From: Hemerocallis citrina
Lineage: Eukaryota > Streptophyta > Magnoliopsida > Asparagales > Asphodelaceae
Direction: 5' to 3'
Assembly: GCA_017893485.1 (NCBI GenBank)
Contig: JACEHZ010000374.1
Span: forward strand, 960,001 to 1,024,000
Length of the DNA: 64,000 nucleotides
A program made the translations under genes and the position numbers. Position 1 is the first letter of the stretch. Every line of letters starts with the position of its first letter. Shown here in pieces: positions 10,561-22,311 of the stretch. The notes below the pieces were generated by a model. It made no database searches. It was not told where the DNA came from and saw only the letters and a program-made list of their open reading frames with translations.

Positions 10561-12275
10561 TGATTATAAAGCCAACTATTGGACATACTACAAATCATGC
10601 GAAGGGATGTGACTTAGATAGGATTTATCTCTCTTACATGACAAGAGCGACATCTGCATGCCCCTTGATTGAGTGAGACTGCAAATGCATGACTATACTC
10701 AAATGAGTCAATATGAGATATTGATCTCATTTGTTTTAGTCAGTCTACTCGGATATCAAGAAACCAAAGATTGAACTATACAAGGGTGACACGCTCTATA
10801 TCTTGTGATCAATTAAGATATTTGGAAAAAAAGGACTAGACTACATGGTGATATTGGTCACGGATATATTATGTCAAATCACTGGCATTCTCATTACTTG
10901 AGTGGCAGTGATACCACCCATTGTTTGTAACACTAAAATAAAATTTTTGTATTACTGTCCAAGTAATGGGAATTTATATAGTCACACACTTAGGATAGAT
11001 CGAAATTGGGATTTAAATTTATTAAATGTATTTAATTCGGATTCCAAGTAAGACTTGGGCTTCTAAAATTGGTTGGACAATTAATTAGAATAATTGGGCC
11101 AACCCAAATCAGAAGGCCCGCACATCTCACTACTCACATAAGGTTTGCTACATATATATGTGTGTGTGTGTGTGTGTAGTACTGTGAAGAAAAAATCCTA
11201 GCCATCATAGAAAGTGGGAGAGAGAGATCATGAGGAACATCTCATTCCCGCAGCTAGCACCGCGGCGTGAGGAAAAACCCAATTTGATCCGTTCGTGTGA
11301 ATATCGTACAGGCACCGCAATGTTGCAGTGCTCGCTAAACTGTTAAAATCCCCGATTACGCCCGATTAATCCCCGATTAATTGCTAATCGGAGGCTAAAG
11401 CAATTATTTTTTTTAGTAATTTATAATATTTCAATAGTTAGCAATTTAATCGAGAATAATCGGCCGATTAGTGGTTAATTGGCCGATTAACTGATTAAAT
11501 CTCCTCCTGTAATTTTCATGCTCGTTTGCATTGTTTGAGCTCAATCTGGCCTAAATACAAAATTCAAATTCAAAATTCAAACCCCTTTTGGTCCTCGCGC
11601 AAACCTAAACCAGACGTATCGCTGCTCTCTTCTTCCTCGTGCAAACCCAAATCCAAACTGATTATCTTCAAACTAAAACCCAAACTAATTCTCTTCTTTT
11701 TTCTCGAGCAAACCTAAACCCGACCCGCCATTGCTTCCCATGTACCGTCACATACTTGACCCGGCCCGCATTTGTACCTCCTCCTCTTGTTACTCGCACT
11801 GCTCCTCCTCCCCGATTATTTTTGTTTGATGGAACCGACCAGCAAACCCGACCAGACCAGACCTACATCCAGAATCCAAACTCAGCTCAAATCAAGTACT
11901 TTCTTCTTTTTTTCTATAACTATATGTTCCTATTTGATAATCTCATAATAGTTTTATGTTAGTTTTTTTGGGTTGCTACATAAATGAGGATATATCTTTT
12001 TTTAATTATATATATAATAATTTTTCTGATTTAATTCCCGATTATTTTCCGATTAACCGATTAATCACTAATCGCTCCTAGACCGAATAGTTCTAAAAAC
12101 CGATTTAATTGCCTTGAGTGCTCGTGATTGGCATACTGTGGAGATAGCAGATTCATCGTTGAGGTAATACTCTAAACACGTTTTATGCTTTTCGCATGTA
12201 TCTATGGCTAGGTTTCAAATTTTTTAATTTAATTCTGCTGTGTATTTATTCTGTGATTGACCTTGAAACCCAACA
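10561..12275. mobile_element. Unclassified LTR-like insertion in the Copia element
   Basis: Copia coding similarity stops near 10560 and resumes near 12276. The insert opens TGATTATAAAGCC and closes AAACCCAACA, an LTR-like TG...CA end pair. I found no convincing target duplication (flanks TATGG and TTAAG), so the left end may be eroded. It includes a TG microsatellite near 11160-11178 and carries its own hAT insertion. The family is not recognised. Confidence 0.45.
11335..12116. mobile_element. Non-autonomous hAT element rich in CCGATTAA motifs
   Basis: 782 bp flanked by an exact 8-bp duplication AGTGCTCG (11327-11334 and 12117-12124). The termini CTAAACTGTTAAAATC and, inverted, CAAGGCAATTAAATCGG match weakly. 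Subterminal CCCCGATTAATCC-like motifs are repeated in inverted orientation at both ends. No transposase ORF. Confidence 0.75.
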
Positions 12276-12609
12276 TTAAGATGCGACTGTTGTGGCTCCT
12301 CAACATGACACTAAGTTGCATGTATTTGCTCCCCTTGATCAAGAGTCGGGGAAACTGCAACTTCATCTTCATTTTCTACCTACACATCTTCAATATCATA
12401 ATTATGTGGTAAAGGAGAAGCTGTAGGAATTGGATTCAGAATGAAGTCAGCATTTTGTGGCTCTTTATCTTTTTCAGAATTAACAAAAGTTTTATCTCCG
12501 CAAAAGATAACATCGTTAGGATTTTCTTATTTTTAGGATCTCATAATCTACAACCAAATTTATCACTACTATAAACCAAGAAAATGCATGGGCTTAGATT
12601 TTTTCCTCC

Positions 12610-14363
12610 TTAGGTACATACACAAAAGCTTAGCACCCGAATACTCTCAAATGAGAATATGACACATCCTTCCCAGTTCAAACTATTTCTGGAACATCTC
12701 CCTCCAAAGGTGTTCAAGGGGATAGGTTTATCATGTAGATTTGCTAAAGAGTGCATTCGCCTAACTCTCTCAACAATTATGCGGTTCATTCTTTGTACAA
12801 CCCCATTATATTGTGTAGTGTGTGGGACAGCTTTTTGGTATCTTATGCCATATTTGAAGTAATATTTTTTGAACATCTTTGAAGTATGTTCACCACCATT
12901 GTCTGTGTAAATACACTTCAAGAGTTTCCAAGTTTTCCTTTGAACCTTGCCATGAAAATCTTTAAATACTTCAAGAACTTGTTCTTTGGACTTTAGGACA
13001 TACATCCACATTTTCCTAGATGCATCATCTATGAAAGTTACAAAATAAGAAGCACCACCAAGTGTTTTAACACTCATAGGTCCACACACATCTAAATAAA
13101 CCAAATCAAGTATTTTTGTCTTCTTTTTGTTAGCATTCTTAACAAAAGTTATTCTATGTTGCTTACCAATTAAGCAATGATCATAGTGGGATAGATTTGT
13201 ACCTATTATGGCAAGAAGTAGTTGCTGACGTGCAAGAGTTTGTAGCCCTTTCTCGCTCATATGGCCGAGACGCTTGTGCCACAAATCCATAGAGGTTTCT
13301 TCCACAAAGTTCTCACCTTTCTGTAAGTGCAATTATGTTTTGTAGAGAGTGCAACATTTCCTTTTGCTTGAACAAGTGTACCTTTGGTAAGCTTCCAATG
13401 CTCTTCACCAAAGCAATTTGTGTACCTTTCTTCATCAAACTTACCAATAGAGAGTAAATAAAGGCGGAGATTACGAACAAGTCTCACATCTTTGAGACTT
13501 AGCTTCACCCAAAGATTAGTGGAAACACAAATATCACCAATACCAAGAATTGGAGAACAACCTTTGTTACCCATTTTGACAAAGCCAAAATTACTTTCCA
13601 GTCTTTCCGGAAAGTAGCATGGTAAGAGGCACTAGAATCAAACATCCAATCTGAATGTTGGCATGCAATACTTGCACAATCATCTTCATGTGCCGAAAGT
13701 AGCAAAGAACCATCAGTGGTAGCAACGGCTGTACTATCCTTATTTTCTTGCTTTTCATGGTCAACCATTCTTTTTTATCTTTCTTCAATATAGCGACAAT
13801 CTATCTTCATGTGTTTGTTCTCTTTACAATAATGGCAAGCGATATCCTTCTACGCTTTTGACATGCCTCTCGACTTGTCATGGTTGTAAGGTTGTCGACT
13901 TACAACCATTCATTCTCAGTGACAAGAGATTGCGAATGAGAAGACTTAGAGGATTTCCTTCAGATATCTTCACTGAGAAGGCTGCTTGTAACTCGACTCA
14001 TGGATACCACTCCGTTGGGAGCAGAGTTGCTAAGAGACACCACCAGAAATTCCTAACTATCCAGTAATTAACTAAGCAAGAGAAGTGTTTGTAGCTCATC
14101 TTCCAACACCATCTCCATGGTAGTAAACAAATTTGAATTTCATTGAGATACTCGACGATAGACTCGCCTTCCTTGAACTTGAGATTGACAAGCATTTGAA
14201 TCAAGAAAGCCGTGTTTGCCGGCAGTTTTCCTTTCATGGAGATCTTCAAGCATTTTCTAAAGGGAACTTGCCGATGTCTCATTCGATACATGGTGGAACA
14301 CAGTGTCATCCACCCATTGTTGAATGGTGCCGATGGCCTTGTGGTCGAGCTTCTTCCAACCAT
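12610..14363 (-). pseudogene. Copia gag, protease and integrase remnants
   Basis: Right to left: gag body (about 14363-13998), a zinc knuckle YCKENKHMKIDC near 13800-13850, a protease region with WMFDSSASYHAT (13768-13505; the usual DSG is DSS), and the pre-integrase domain with WHKRLGHMSEKGLQTL. The integrase core (13332-12610) has DVCGPM, CIYTDNGGEH and NGVVQRMNR, where the catalytic Glu of the D-D-E triad is Gln. Protease and integrase are therefore predicted dead. Gag is split by the insertion at 14365; its N-terminal part resumes at about 17386-17560 (MEMETPTSIVRIISLNGQNW). Confidence 0.8.
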
Positions 14364-14364
14364 C

Positions 14365-17300
14365 TTTTAGGAATGTGTCCTGAATACTCGTGGTACAGAT
14401 TAGGAGAATGTAAGATGAAGCACGGAGGTCAAAGCGTTGAAGAGAGTAGAAGAAAATAGAGTAGCAATAGTGCAAGCATAATTGCGGTCGACCGCACCCC
14501 CCGACCGCACACTCGACCGCAGTTGCACTAAGTTTGGCAAAGAGGTGGACGGTCGACTAGTCTTGTTAGATGGTTGATCGACCGCGGCACTGTGTTCGTT
14601 TTGGGCACCGATTTGTTGGGTCGTTTCAGCCTAATCTTCAATTTCAAGTTAGATCGTACGGCTCCTATTTAGTTACTTCTTTTTCAGGTTATATCGGACG
14701 ACTGAGAATCAAGATTAGACCTAGGTTTTTTTTTATTCTTTTATATATATATTGTAAACTCATCCAATATGAGAGTAGAGTACTTTATAGATTTTTTTCT
14801 CCATTGCAAAGAAAGACTCGAGAGAAATAGTTCTTGGTGGGTGAGTTTAATTCCTTGTATTGAGTGAATCAGTAACTCATTGTAATCTCTTCTAGTAGAA
14901 TATCAGATCTCCCTATATTTTTCCCCAGATTAAGTAAAAGCTAACTGGGATAAATCCTCGTTGTGTTTATGTTTGGATTGGTGGATCCACTTGCTTGCTC
15001 AATTAATTCGTCTCATCTCTTCGACTTTCTCATTACTCTAATTAGTTCTGCTACGACCAAAGGTGTTTGTTGACGCCCCAATCCCAACAACAGGTATCAG
15101 AGCTTCAGGTTGCTGAGTCCCTTGGTTAAGATAACAAGTCACAGTCTTCTGAAGATCAAGCAGTTCGATGGAAAGATCAATTTCAATCTTTGGAATGTTG
15201 ACATGTATGATGTTCTTGTTCAAGAACATTTGCAGTTAACCGTTAAGAAGAAAGAAAGGCCATCGACGTAAAGGAGAATGTTTGGAAAGATATTCGTGAA
15301 AGAGCCATAAGTCTGATCCGACTATCCTTGGCGGACGAGGTCAAGTTCAGATTTTTGAAAAAAACTAACGCGGCGAGTTTGTGGAAAAAACTCATAGCTG
15401 ACTACTCTAGTTCGTTGTTATTAGATCGGATGCATTAGAATAGGAAATTATTTCGTTCATCTATGAAGGAAGGTACCGATCTCCAAGATCACATTACAGA
15501 GTTCAATAAGATATTATCTGAACTTAAGATGATTAACGCAGTTGTGTGTGAGGAAGATAAAGCTTTCAACCTGATATATTCACTACCGGATTTGTACTAG
15601 CTTTTGATAAGTACCATGCTACATGGTAGATCTGCCAAGGATAGTATTTCGGTAGATGGTATAATCAAAGCATTAAAGGAAGATCAACTTAGGAAGGAGA
15701 CCCACAAAGCATCATCGTCTATTCCTACAAGTTGTCTACCAGTGGATGGTCCTTCGGGGGAAAGACAAAGTGCTTTGTAAAAGGATTCGATCTGTTGCCG
15801 TTATTGCAAGAGGCCAGAGTATATCAAGAAAGTTTGTTGGAAGTTGTAGAATCAGGAGAACGCAAAGAACGGGAGTTCAGCCTCTAATGTGGTTAGTATC
15901 TTTGATTCAGGTGATTCGTGTCTTCTTGTTTCAAATTTCTTAGAAGTGGATTCTAGTTGGCTTCTTGACTCAGGGAGTTTGTCTCATATTTGCTCCAAGA
16001 GAAAGTTATTTTCTATTTATAAGTCTACTATAGGACGTTGTGTGACAACGGAAACTGAGAAGATTTGTGAAGTAGCAGGTGAGGGGGCAGTCGAGTTGAA
16101 GATGTCAGGTCTAAACATGTTCACTTTAAGGGATGTTTTGCATGTTCTTCTGTTCAAACGGAATCTGATTTCCTTGAAAACTCTGGATGCACGAGGTTGT
16201 AGATACACAGCACGAGGTAGAGTTCTGTCTACTTTTCAAGATCGTCATGAAGTGATTAGAGGTATGAGAGTGGTTGGGCCAAGCCAACACAATCTCTACA
16301 AGCTTTGGGGAGTCTGAAAATCCTACACAGTGGTTGTTAGTTCTTTTCCTGTTATTCCGCAAGCTCAGCTAATTTGCTGCAACTAGAATCATCGAGACGA
16401 GACCACGACGTTTGAATATCCTCGAGAGGTGGAGAAAGCCAAAAGGTAGGTGGAGTTTGTGCGGAGTTTGGCAACTTCGTGAGTACATCTACGGAGGTGT
16501 GCCTTTAAGGGGCTACACTGGATTAGGTGAGATTGGGTAGAAATCAGTTCAACTAGAAAAAAAAAGCCATTGTTCTAAGTCTTTTTGCAAGTAGAATTTA
16601 TTAGAGTTTGGAGATGAATAGCACATCATGTGATAGCACTCGTATGCAATCTAAGGTGGAGTTTGTTAGGAATGTGTCTTGAATACTCGTGGTTCAGATT
16701 AGAAAATGATAAGATAAAGCACGGAGGTCGAAGCGTCGAAGAGAGTAGAAGAAAACAGGGTAGCAATAGTGCAGGCATAGTTGCGGTCGACTGTCCCAAG
16801 TTGCAGTCGACCGCACCCCCGACTGCACACTCGACCGCAGTTTCATTGGGTTTGGCCGAAAGGTGGATGATCGACCGACTGCGGTGCTGTGTTCATTTTG
16901 GGCTCCGATTTGTTAGGTCGTTTCAGCTCAATCTTCAACTCCAAGTTAGATCGTACGGCTCTTATTCAATTACTTCTTTTTCAGGTTATATCAGACGACT
17001 GAGAATTAAGATTAGACCTAGGTTTCTCTCTATTCTTCTATATATATATTGTAAACTCCTCCAATATGAGAGTAGAGTACTTCATAGATTCTTTTCTTTA
17101 TTGCAAAGAGAGACTCGAGAAAGATAGTTCTTGGTGGGTAGTTTAATTTCTTGTATTGAGTGAATCAGTAACTCCTTATAATCTCTTCTAGTTGAATATC
17201 AGATCTCCCTATATTTCCCTCCGGATTAAGCAAAAGCTAACCGTGATAAATCCTCGTTGTGTTTGTGTTTGGATTAGTGGATTTACTTGCTTGCTCAATT

Positions 17301-17380
17301 GATTCGTCTCATCTCTTCGTCTTCCTCATTACTCTAATTAGTTCCGCTGCGACCAGAGGCGTTTGTTGACAAATCCCAAC
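14365..17380 (+). mobile_element. Gag-only (TR-GAG type) Copia element, nested
   Basis: A 3.0 kb element with LTRs 14365-15088 and 16664-17380 and primer site AGGTATCAGAGC (15092-15103). It encodes only gag, protease and the start of the pre-integrase region; integrase, RT and RNase H are absent. It sits in the gag of the surrounding Copia. Flanks CCATC and CCCTT match at only three of five bases. The LTRs carry clusters of GGTCGACC / CTCGACCGC motifs. Its gag matches the element at 58075-60945. Confidence 0.8.
15110..16314 (+). pseudogene. Gag and protease fragment of the nested gag-only element
   Basis: Gag similarity starts near 15130, with several stops and frameshifts before 15890. The last part, 15889-16314, is open: SSWLLDSGSLSHICSKRKLF (protease with DSG), RNLISLKTLDARGCRYTA, ending QHNLYKLWGV. 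This is exactly where the pre-integrase domain would begin. No integrase follows before the 3' LTR. The same end point occurs in the other two gag-only elements. Confidence 0.75.
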
Positions 17381-17555
17381 CCCTTCGGTCGTCATGGATT
17401 CCGGTTTTACATTATCACCTACCGATGTATGAAGGTCTTTGCAATGGAGTAGGTCATTCATCTTTGCTTTTCAGATCATCCAATTTTGGCCATTCAAACT
17501 AATTATTCGAACGATGCTGGTGGGAGTCTCCATCTCAACACAATAACTTGATGAA

Positions 17556-17570
17556 CCTTGCTCTATTACC
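17556..17570 (-). other. Primer binding site of the intron-1 Copia element
   Basis: On the minus strand TGGTAATAGAGCAAGG follows the 5' LTR after a short spacer. It resembles TGGTATCAGAGC, the tRNA-iMet complement used by most Copia elements, with mismatches. Confidence 0.65.
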
Positions 17571-17573
17571 ACT

Positions 17574-18136
17574 TGTTGAGAAAACAAAATTTTCCCAATT
17601 TGAGTTGAGATGAGAAGTGGAAAAAGGGGGAAAAAAGGAGCAAGACGAAACTTGCAATATTTAATGAGGTTCGACCCAATTGTGGCGAACATCCTCTTTT
17701 CCATTCTCTAATAGTTCCACTAGTAGGAAAGATAATTATAAGAGCTTCTTCTAAAGCTGATATAACATAGCTTCAGGTTTATAAATTGTATCTCTCACAA
17801 TACACTTGAGAGAATGGACTCTCACTTACAAAGTGGAATACTTGTGTTGTTCTTCTTCTTCTTGTCTACCTCATGCTCACCATCTCCTCTCCTTTTTTAT
17901 GGAGAAGGCTTAGCTCTTGGTATCCCAGCCCTCGTCAATATTGTCACATTTTTCTATGCTTAGAGATGTCCATAAGGCATGCCAAATCATCTCCCAAGAC
18001 GTGGAAAATCCAAAATGGTATATTGATGGATAAAGTTAATGAGCATCATGGTAGACGAAACATCATTCAACCATGCATGAATAACTAATGCGGTAAACGA
18101 AGAGACTTTGAAGAATGTGGCTGAATTTTCTCATCA
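17574..18136 (-). repeat. 5' LTR of the intron-1 Copia element (563 bp)
   Basis: TGTTGAGAAAAC to TTTTCTCATCA. It pairs with 7455-8008; indels and many substitutions between the two show an old insertion. Confidence 0.85.
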
Positions 18137-18908
18137 CTTCATTCATAAATAGACCCCTTATTATAACTAGCAGATCATGATCTATGATATTTGATTTTTC
18201 AAAAGAAAAAAGAAAAATAGATTTGTGATAATTTGTTATATACTTTGATTTTTACAAATTACTGGCTAGAGCTAAATCTGTTTATCAAGTAATTCTAATG
18301 GGGAGTAATATTAGTGTTGCATTAAGGAGGCTTTTCTCTGTGAAATTCCTAGGAGAAGCATGTTGTAGGAGTCATTAGCTACATGATCATACGACGGAAA
18401 TATCAATGTACTAACATCATTTAGACGTCTAATGATCGAACTTTATTTTGACATATATTAATTATTTTGACGGTGTCTGGATATATATTCATCAACTTTA
18501 TAATGAAGAAAAGTTTTTTTTTATCTCTGTAAATATTGTCTACCCACTTACTTTCTATTCCAATATATTTTGGTATCAGTAACATGAATTTTAAATTGTA
18601 CCCTTTTTTTCTCCAACTTATGAGAAATCATGAAATGGAAATAATATTTGCCCTTTCAGATATATATTGCTCTTTTCCCTCACTATTTGTACCATAATGG
18701 AGATATGTAACAGATGTTGGCTCTTAGTACCCTTACCCTTTGTTAACAATCTTGTCATGCCGTTTGGATGCGAGAAGATATCCAACTTATACCATTTTGT
18801 TGTAGTTGTTTTAAATTGTATTTACTTGGGGATTGAAAACAGATGCTTGGAAGCAACAAATTGAGGATTTTTCTTTCCACAGTTAGGTATAAGTTCTATA
18901 TAAATATA
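18137..18908 (+). other. Intron 1 sequence without recognised features
   Basis: AT-rich sequence between the Copia element and the probable Helitron. No gene or repeat recognised. Confidence 0.5.
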
Positions 18909-19374
18909 TCTATATAATAAAACACAAAGAAAGCTATCAAGTGGCTCTCCTTCAATCCCCCAAAAAATCAAAGGTCCAGATCTAACCTCACAAAACATAT
19001 TTTCCCCCCAAAAGTTTTCTCCCAAAACTCAAATTCAAATCCCCCACCCAAAACAACTCCTATATTTATTTAATTTTCTCTCTCTCTTTCCCTCCCTCTT
19101 CTATTCAAAAAATTAAGAAAATAAAATTTTTAAAATTTTTAAAAAATTAAAAATTATAAAACTAAAAAAATTAAAAATTTAAAAACCTTTAAAATAATTC
19201 AAAAAAATCAAAAAAACCATATAATATGTTTTTGGCTGGACCCCCCAAAAGTTTCTCATATAATATGTTTGCTACTTCAATTAATTTGCTGGACCTCCAA
19301 AACTATTTTATATGATCAAACAAGGTGTATCGTTCCGAAGACGTGCCGTAGGCACGTGTCAACGGGCAAACCTA

Positions 19375-19375
<1 letters not shown>
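18909..19375 (+). mobile_element. Probable non-autonomous Helitron (467 bp)
   Basis: The 5' end is TCTATATAATA preceded by A; the 3' end is CTAG followed by T, the Helitron A|T insertion rule. A perfect hairpin CGTGCC-GTA-GGCACG lies at 19342-19356, close upstream of the CTAG. There are no inverted repeats and no ORF. The hairpin sits a little farther from the end than usual (about 15 bp before CTAG), so this is probable rather than certain. Confidence 0.6.

Positions 19376-19380
<5 letters not shown>

Positions 19381-19432
<52 letters not shown>
19381..19432. repeat. (AT)26 microsatellite
   Basis: Uninterrupted AT dinucleotides directly after the Helitron end. Confidence 0.95.
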
Positions 19433-19434
<2 letters not shown>

Positions 19435-19535
19435 AAACGCGTGCAAATCATTAAAGCCATTATTTGAAACAACAACCTAGGGTAAGGTATAATGAAGCCG
19501 TTGTTTCAGGCTTCATAGGGTGTTTGCACGCGTTT
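19435..19535. repeat. 101-bp inverted repeat (hairpin-forming)
   Basis: Ends are the exact inverted pair AAACGCGTGCAAA (19435-19447) and TTTGCACGCGTTT (19523-19535). Further pairing inside comes from TGAAACAAC and GTTGTTTCA. Possibly a miniature element. 19536-20018 beyond it shows nothing recognisable. Confidence 0.7.
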
Positions 19536-20018
19536 GCACGCTACAATCATTTGCAACCGAAGATCCCTCATGAGTCGAAGTGGTTATGCATTTAAAAACT
19601 TTCAGTTTAGGTTGTGAATTTTTTCCTTATTATTCTTATTGGTGATAGTTAATGAGTTACAAAAAAAAAACAGTTGAATTATAAGTTATTTTTTAAGTTT
19701 TTACTGTTTTTTAAGGTCCATCATCATGCTATTAATTAAGTAGAACAACTTTAGTGAGTTACATTGATTTATATTATATAATTGGAGTATGCATGGTAAG
19801 ATGTTTGTAAGCATTGTTACCTATGATGGATATAAGTCATTAAACATGTTCAACTAAATCACCTAGATCATGGTTTCCCATGACTGGATAAAATACCAAC
19901 AAGATTTGGACTAGAAAGTTCATTTTGACATACTTGCTATTTAAAGTCAAGGTCGTTCTCAATACAAGGAAGAATAATGTTATTTACGCTCGAAAAGTTC
20001 TTTGATGAGAAAAGGCAG

Positions 20019-21879
20019 TGTTAAGATATTAGATATTATATTATGAAAGAGATTAGTTTAGTTCCATATTGAATAATGTATTGGTTTAGTCTTCCATTCT
20101 CTCCTATATATAGGAGACATATTGTACTTAGTTTATTCAATTAATTCAATAATCAATAATAAATCAAATTATTCTATCACGGTATCAGAGTCTGTATTCC
20201 TATAAGGCCTATACTAATTTGATCCTCGTTATCGAGGTGGAGTGATTCTCGTCTTCATCGGAATCACTCCACCTCCGAACATCTCTCTTTTCCAATCAAG
20301 TCTCCAAAACCCTAGCCGTCATCCCTCTTCCTCTCCCAATCAAATCTCAAAACCCTAATCCTCCTCCTAGCCGTCACCAAACAACAAGATCCAAAAACCC
20401 TAGCCGTCAACAAACAACAAGATCAAAAAACCCTAGCTGTCATCAACTACCTCTACCGAAATTCTAGCCGCCATCAACAACAACAACAGCAACTCACCTC
20501 AACTCCGACAACTCTCCTCAACTCCTACAACAGCAATGCTGATCGTCATCTCCAACCACAGCGGCATCCACCATCGACGACGCCTATCCCCTCGCCATCT
20601 CTGACAGCATCAGCCGTCTTTGAACAACCATCCCCGAGATCCCGTCGATCTCGAACTCCCAACATTCCGTCCAGCCATCCCCGCCTCCTCTTCACCCAAC
20701 CGACATCTCCCACCATCGACAACACCCTCCATCGCCATCCACTGCCTCGCCAACAACCACCATCGCCTACCGAAACCCATCAACAGCAAAGCCTGGCCCC
20801 AATCTCGAAGGACCCATCGGAAACACCACCGAACCCATTGAACTCCCATTGAACCGAACCCCATTGAACTCCAAATCTCGTCGCTGGTAGTAGCCGCCGC
20901 AAGACTTCGCCGTGGCAGTCGCGACCACCACACTCCGCAACCCCCCCCCCCCCTCTGTGATCGGGCTCTGGATAAGCCTAGATCTTTTTTTTCATTGGGT
21001 GAAATCGTTGTTTGGTGTTCTGGAATAGGATCTAATCTAGATCCGATCCAAACTCTGATGTTTCCATTAGAAGAGGGGTTGCTATTTCGTGTTTGGGGCC
21101 AAGGACAAGATCTGTTGCACTGATCTAAATCCGATCCAAACAAAGCCTTCCTATTGGCTAAAAGGCTTGGTGTTTTGTGTATGGGACCGAGAACAGGGTC
21201 ATCTGCTTCTTATTATAAATTTTTTTAAAAAAATCTTTGCAGGTATTCAGCCTCTACAATCTTTGTCAGCAAACTCACGCCGAGTTTGAGAGGGGGAGAT
21301 ATCAACATATGACAACTCTCAAGTCAGGGATATCATCACAGTTCTCAGTTCAGGAACAATTCTCAAGTCAGGGGTGTCACTTCCTTCCACAACATACGAC
21401 AAGTCTCAAGTCAGGGGTGAGATCCCAACATGCACTAATAGTGCCACTTCCTTCCACAACATACGAGAATTCTCAAGTCAGGGGTGAGATCCCAACATGC
21501 ACTAATAGTGCCACTTCCTTCCACAACATACGATAATTCTCAAGTCAGGGGTGATTCCAACAAGCGCCAATAGTGCGCCTTCCCTGCGCCATCGAGTGCC
21601 TTCCCTGCGCCATCTACTTGAGCGTCGTTCCTGTATCACTGTTGGCCATCCCTGTCACATCAACTGAGTCAATATTCCAAACTCATGTTGTTTGAACAAA
21701 CTTGAGTTTGAGAGGGGGTGTTACGATATTAGATATTATATTATGAGAGAGATTAGTTTACTCCCATATTGAATAATGTATTGGTTTAGTCTTCCATTCT
21801 CTCCTATATATAGGAGACATATTGTACTCAGTTTATTCAATCAATTCAATAATCAATAATAAATCCAATAATTCTATCA
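20019..21879 (+). mobile_element. TRIM-like non-autonomous LTR retrotransposon
   Basis: Two 161-bp LTRs (20019-20179 and 21719-21879) start TGTTA(A/C)GATATTAG and end ATTCTATCA. The primer site GGTATCAGAGTC follows the left LTR after one base, and the purine tract GAGAGGGGG precedes the right one. Total length is 1.86 kb with no gag or pol domain; the internal region is low-complexity CAACAACAA/CTCCTC and a 67-bp tandem repeat around 21378-21560. A perfect 15-bp stem (20234-20248 with 20261-20275) lies just after the primer site. Flanks GGCAG and TGGAG agree at three of five bases. Confidence 0.8.
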
Positions 21880-22096
21880 TGGAGCCTTATATTGTGAAAG
21901 AAAAGATTGTAATATGGGGCCCTTTATGGACAATCTGCATCGTTCATCTTTTTTTATATGTTATAAGATATGTATATGTACAAAGAAGAAGGTGCTTTGG
22001 AGGCCTCTCTTACTAATGCTGATGCACCATACGGTCCAATTTGTTCTATTAAAGAAAATTTGTTTATTTTACAACCACTTCAGTCGTTGGTAGGAG

Positions 22097-22303
22097 CAGG
22101 GCCGGCTCTGAGTTCCCGGGGGCCTCAAGCGAAAGGCCCAAATAATTATTTTTTGGGCCCCTAATTACAATATAATTATTTTACGCCCAAAATCCGTGCC
22201 TATATTTATAAGGGGAATACAAATTTTGGGGCCCCTAAAATTGTAAAAAATTTGGGGGCCTGAGGCGGCCGCCTCACCTGCCTCAAGGTAGGGGCTGGCC
22301 CTG
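22097..22303. mobile_element. hAT MITE (207 bp)
   Basis: Exact 8-bp duplication GGTAGGAG (22089-22096 and 22304-22311). Terminal inverted repeats are CAGGGCCGGCTCTG and, inverted from the right, CAGGGCCAGCCCCT. GGGGCC-rich subterminal regions and no coding capacity fit a common plant hAT MITE type. Confidence 0.9.
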
Positions 22304-22311
22304 GGTAGGAG

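Larger units (their letters stand above)
7455..18136 (-). mobile_element. Ty1/Copia LTR retrotransposon with nested insertions
   Basis: A 10.7 kb element bounded by LTRs 7455-8008 and 17574-18136. Candidate target duplications are GTTCA (7450-7454) and CTTCA (18137-18141), one mismatch. A tRNA-iMet-type primer site lies at 17556-17570 on the minus strand (TGGTAATAGAGCAAGG), and a purine tract at 8009-8020. Domain order gag, protease, integrase, RT, RNase H on the minus strand makes it Copia. It is interrupted by insertions at 8861-9973, about 10561-12275 and 14365-17380. Stops and frameshifts make it inactive. Confidence 0.85.

Noticed and set aside
20610..21143. 177-residue minus-strand ORF in the TRIM-like element
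   Set aside because: Low-complexity CAA/CTCC-rich DNA read antisense; no domain and no conservation expected.
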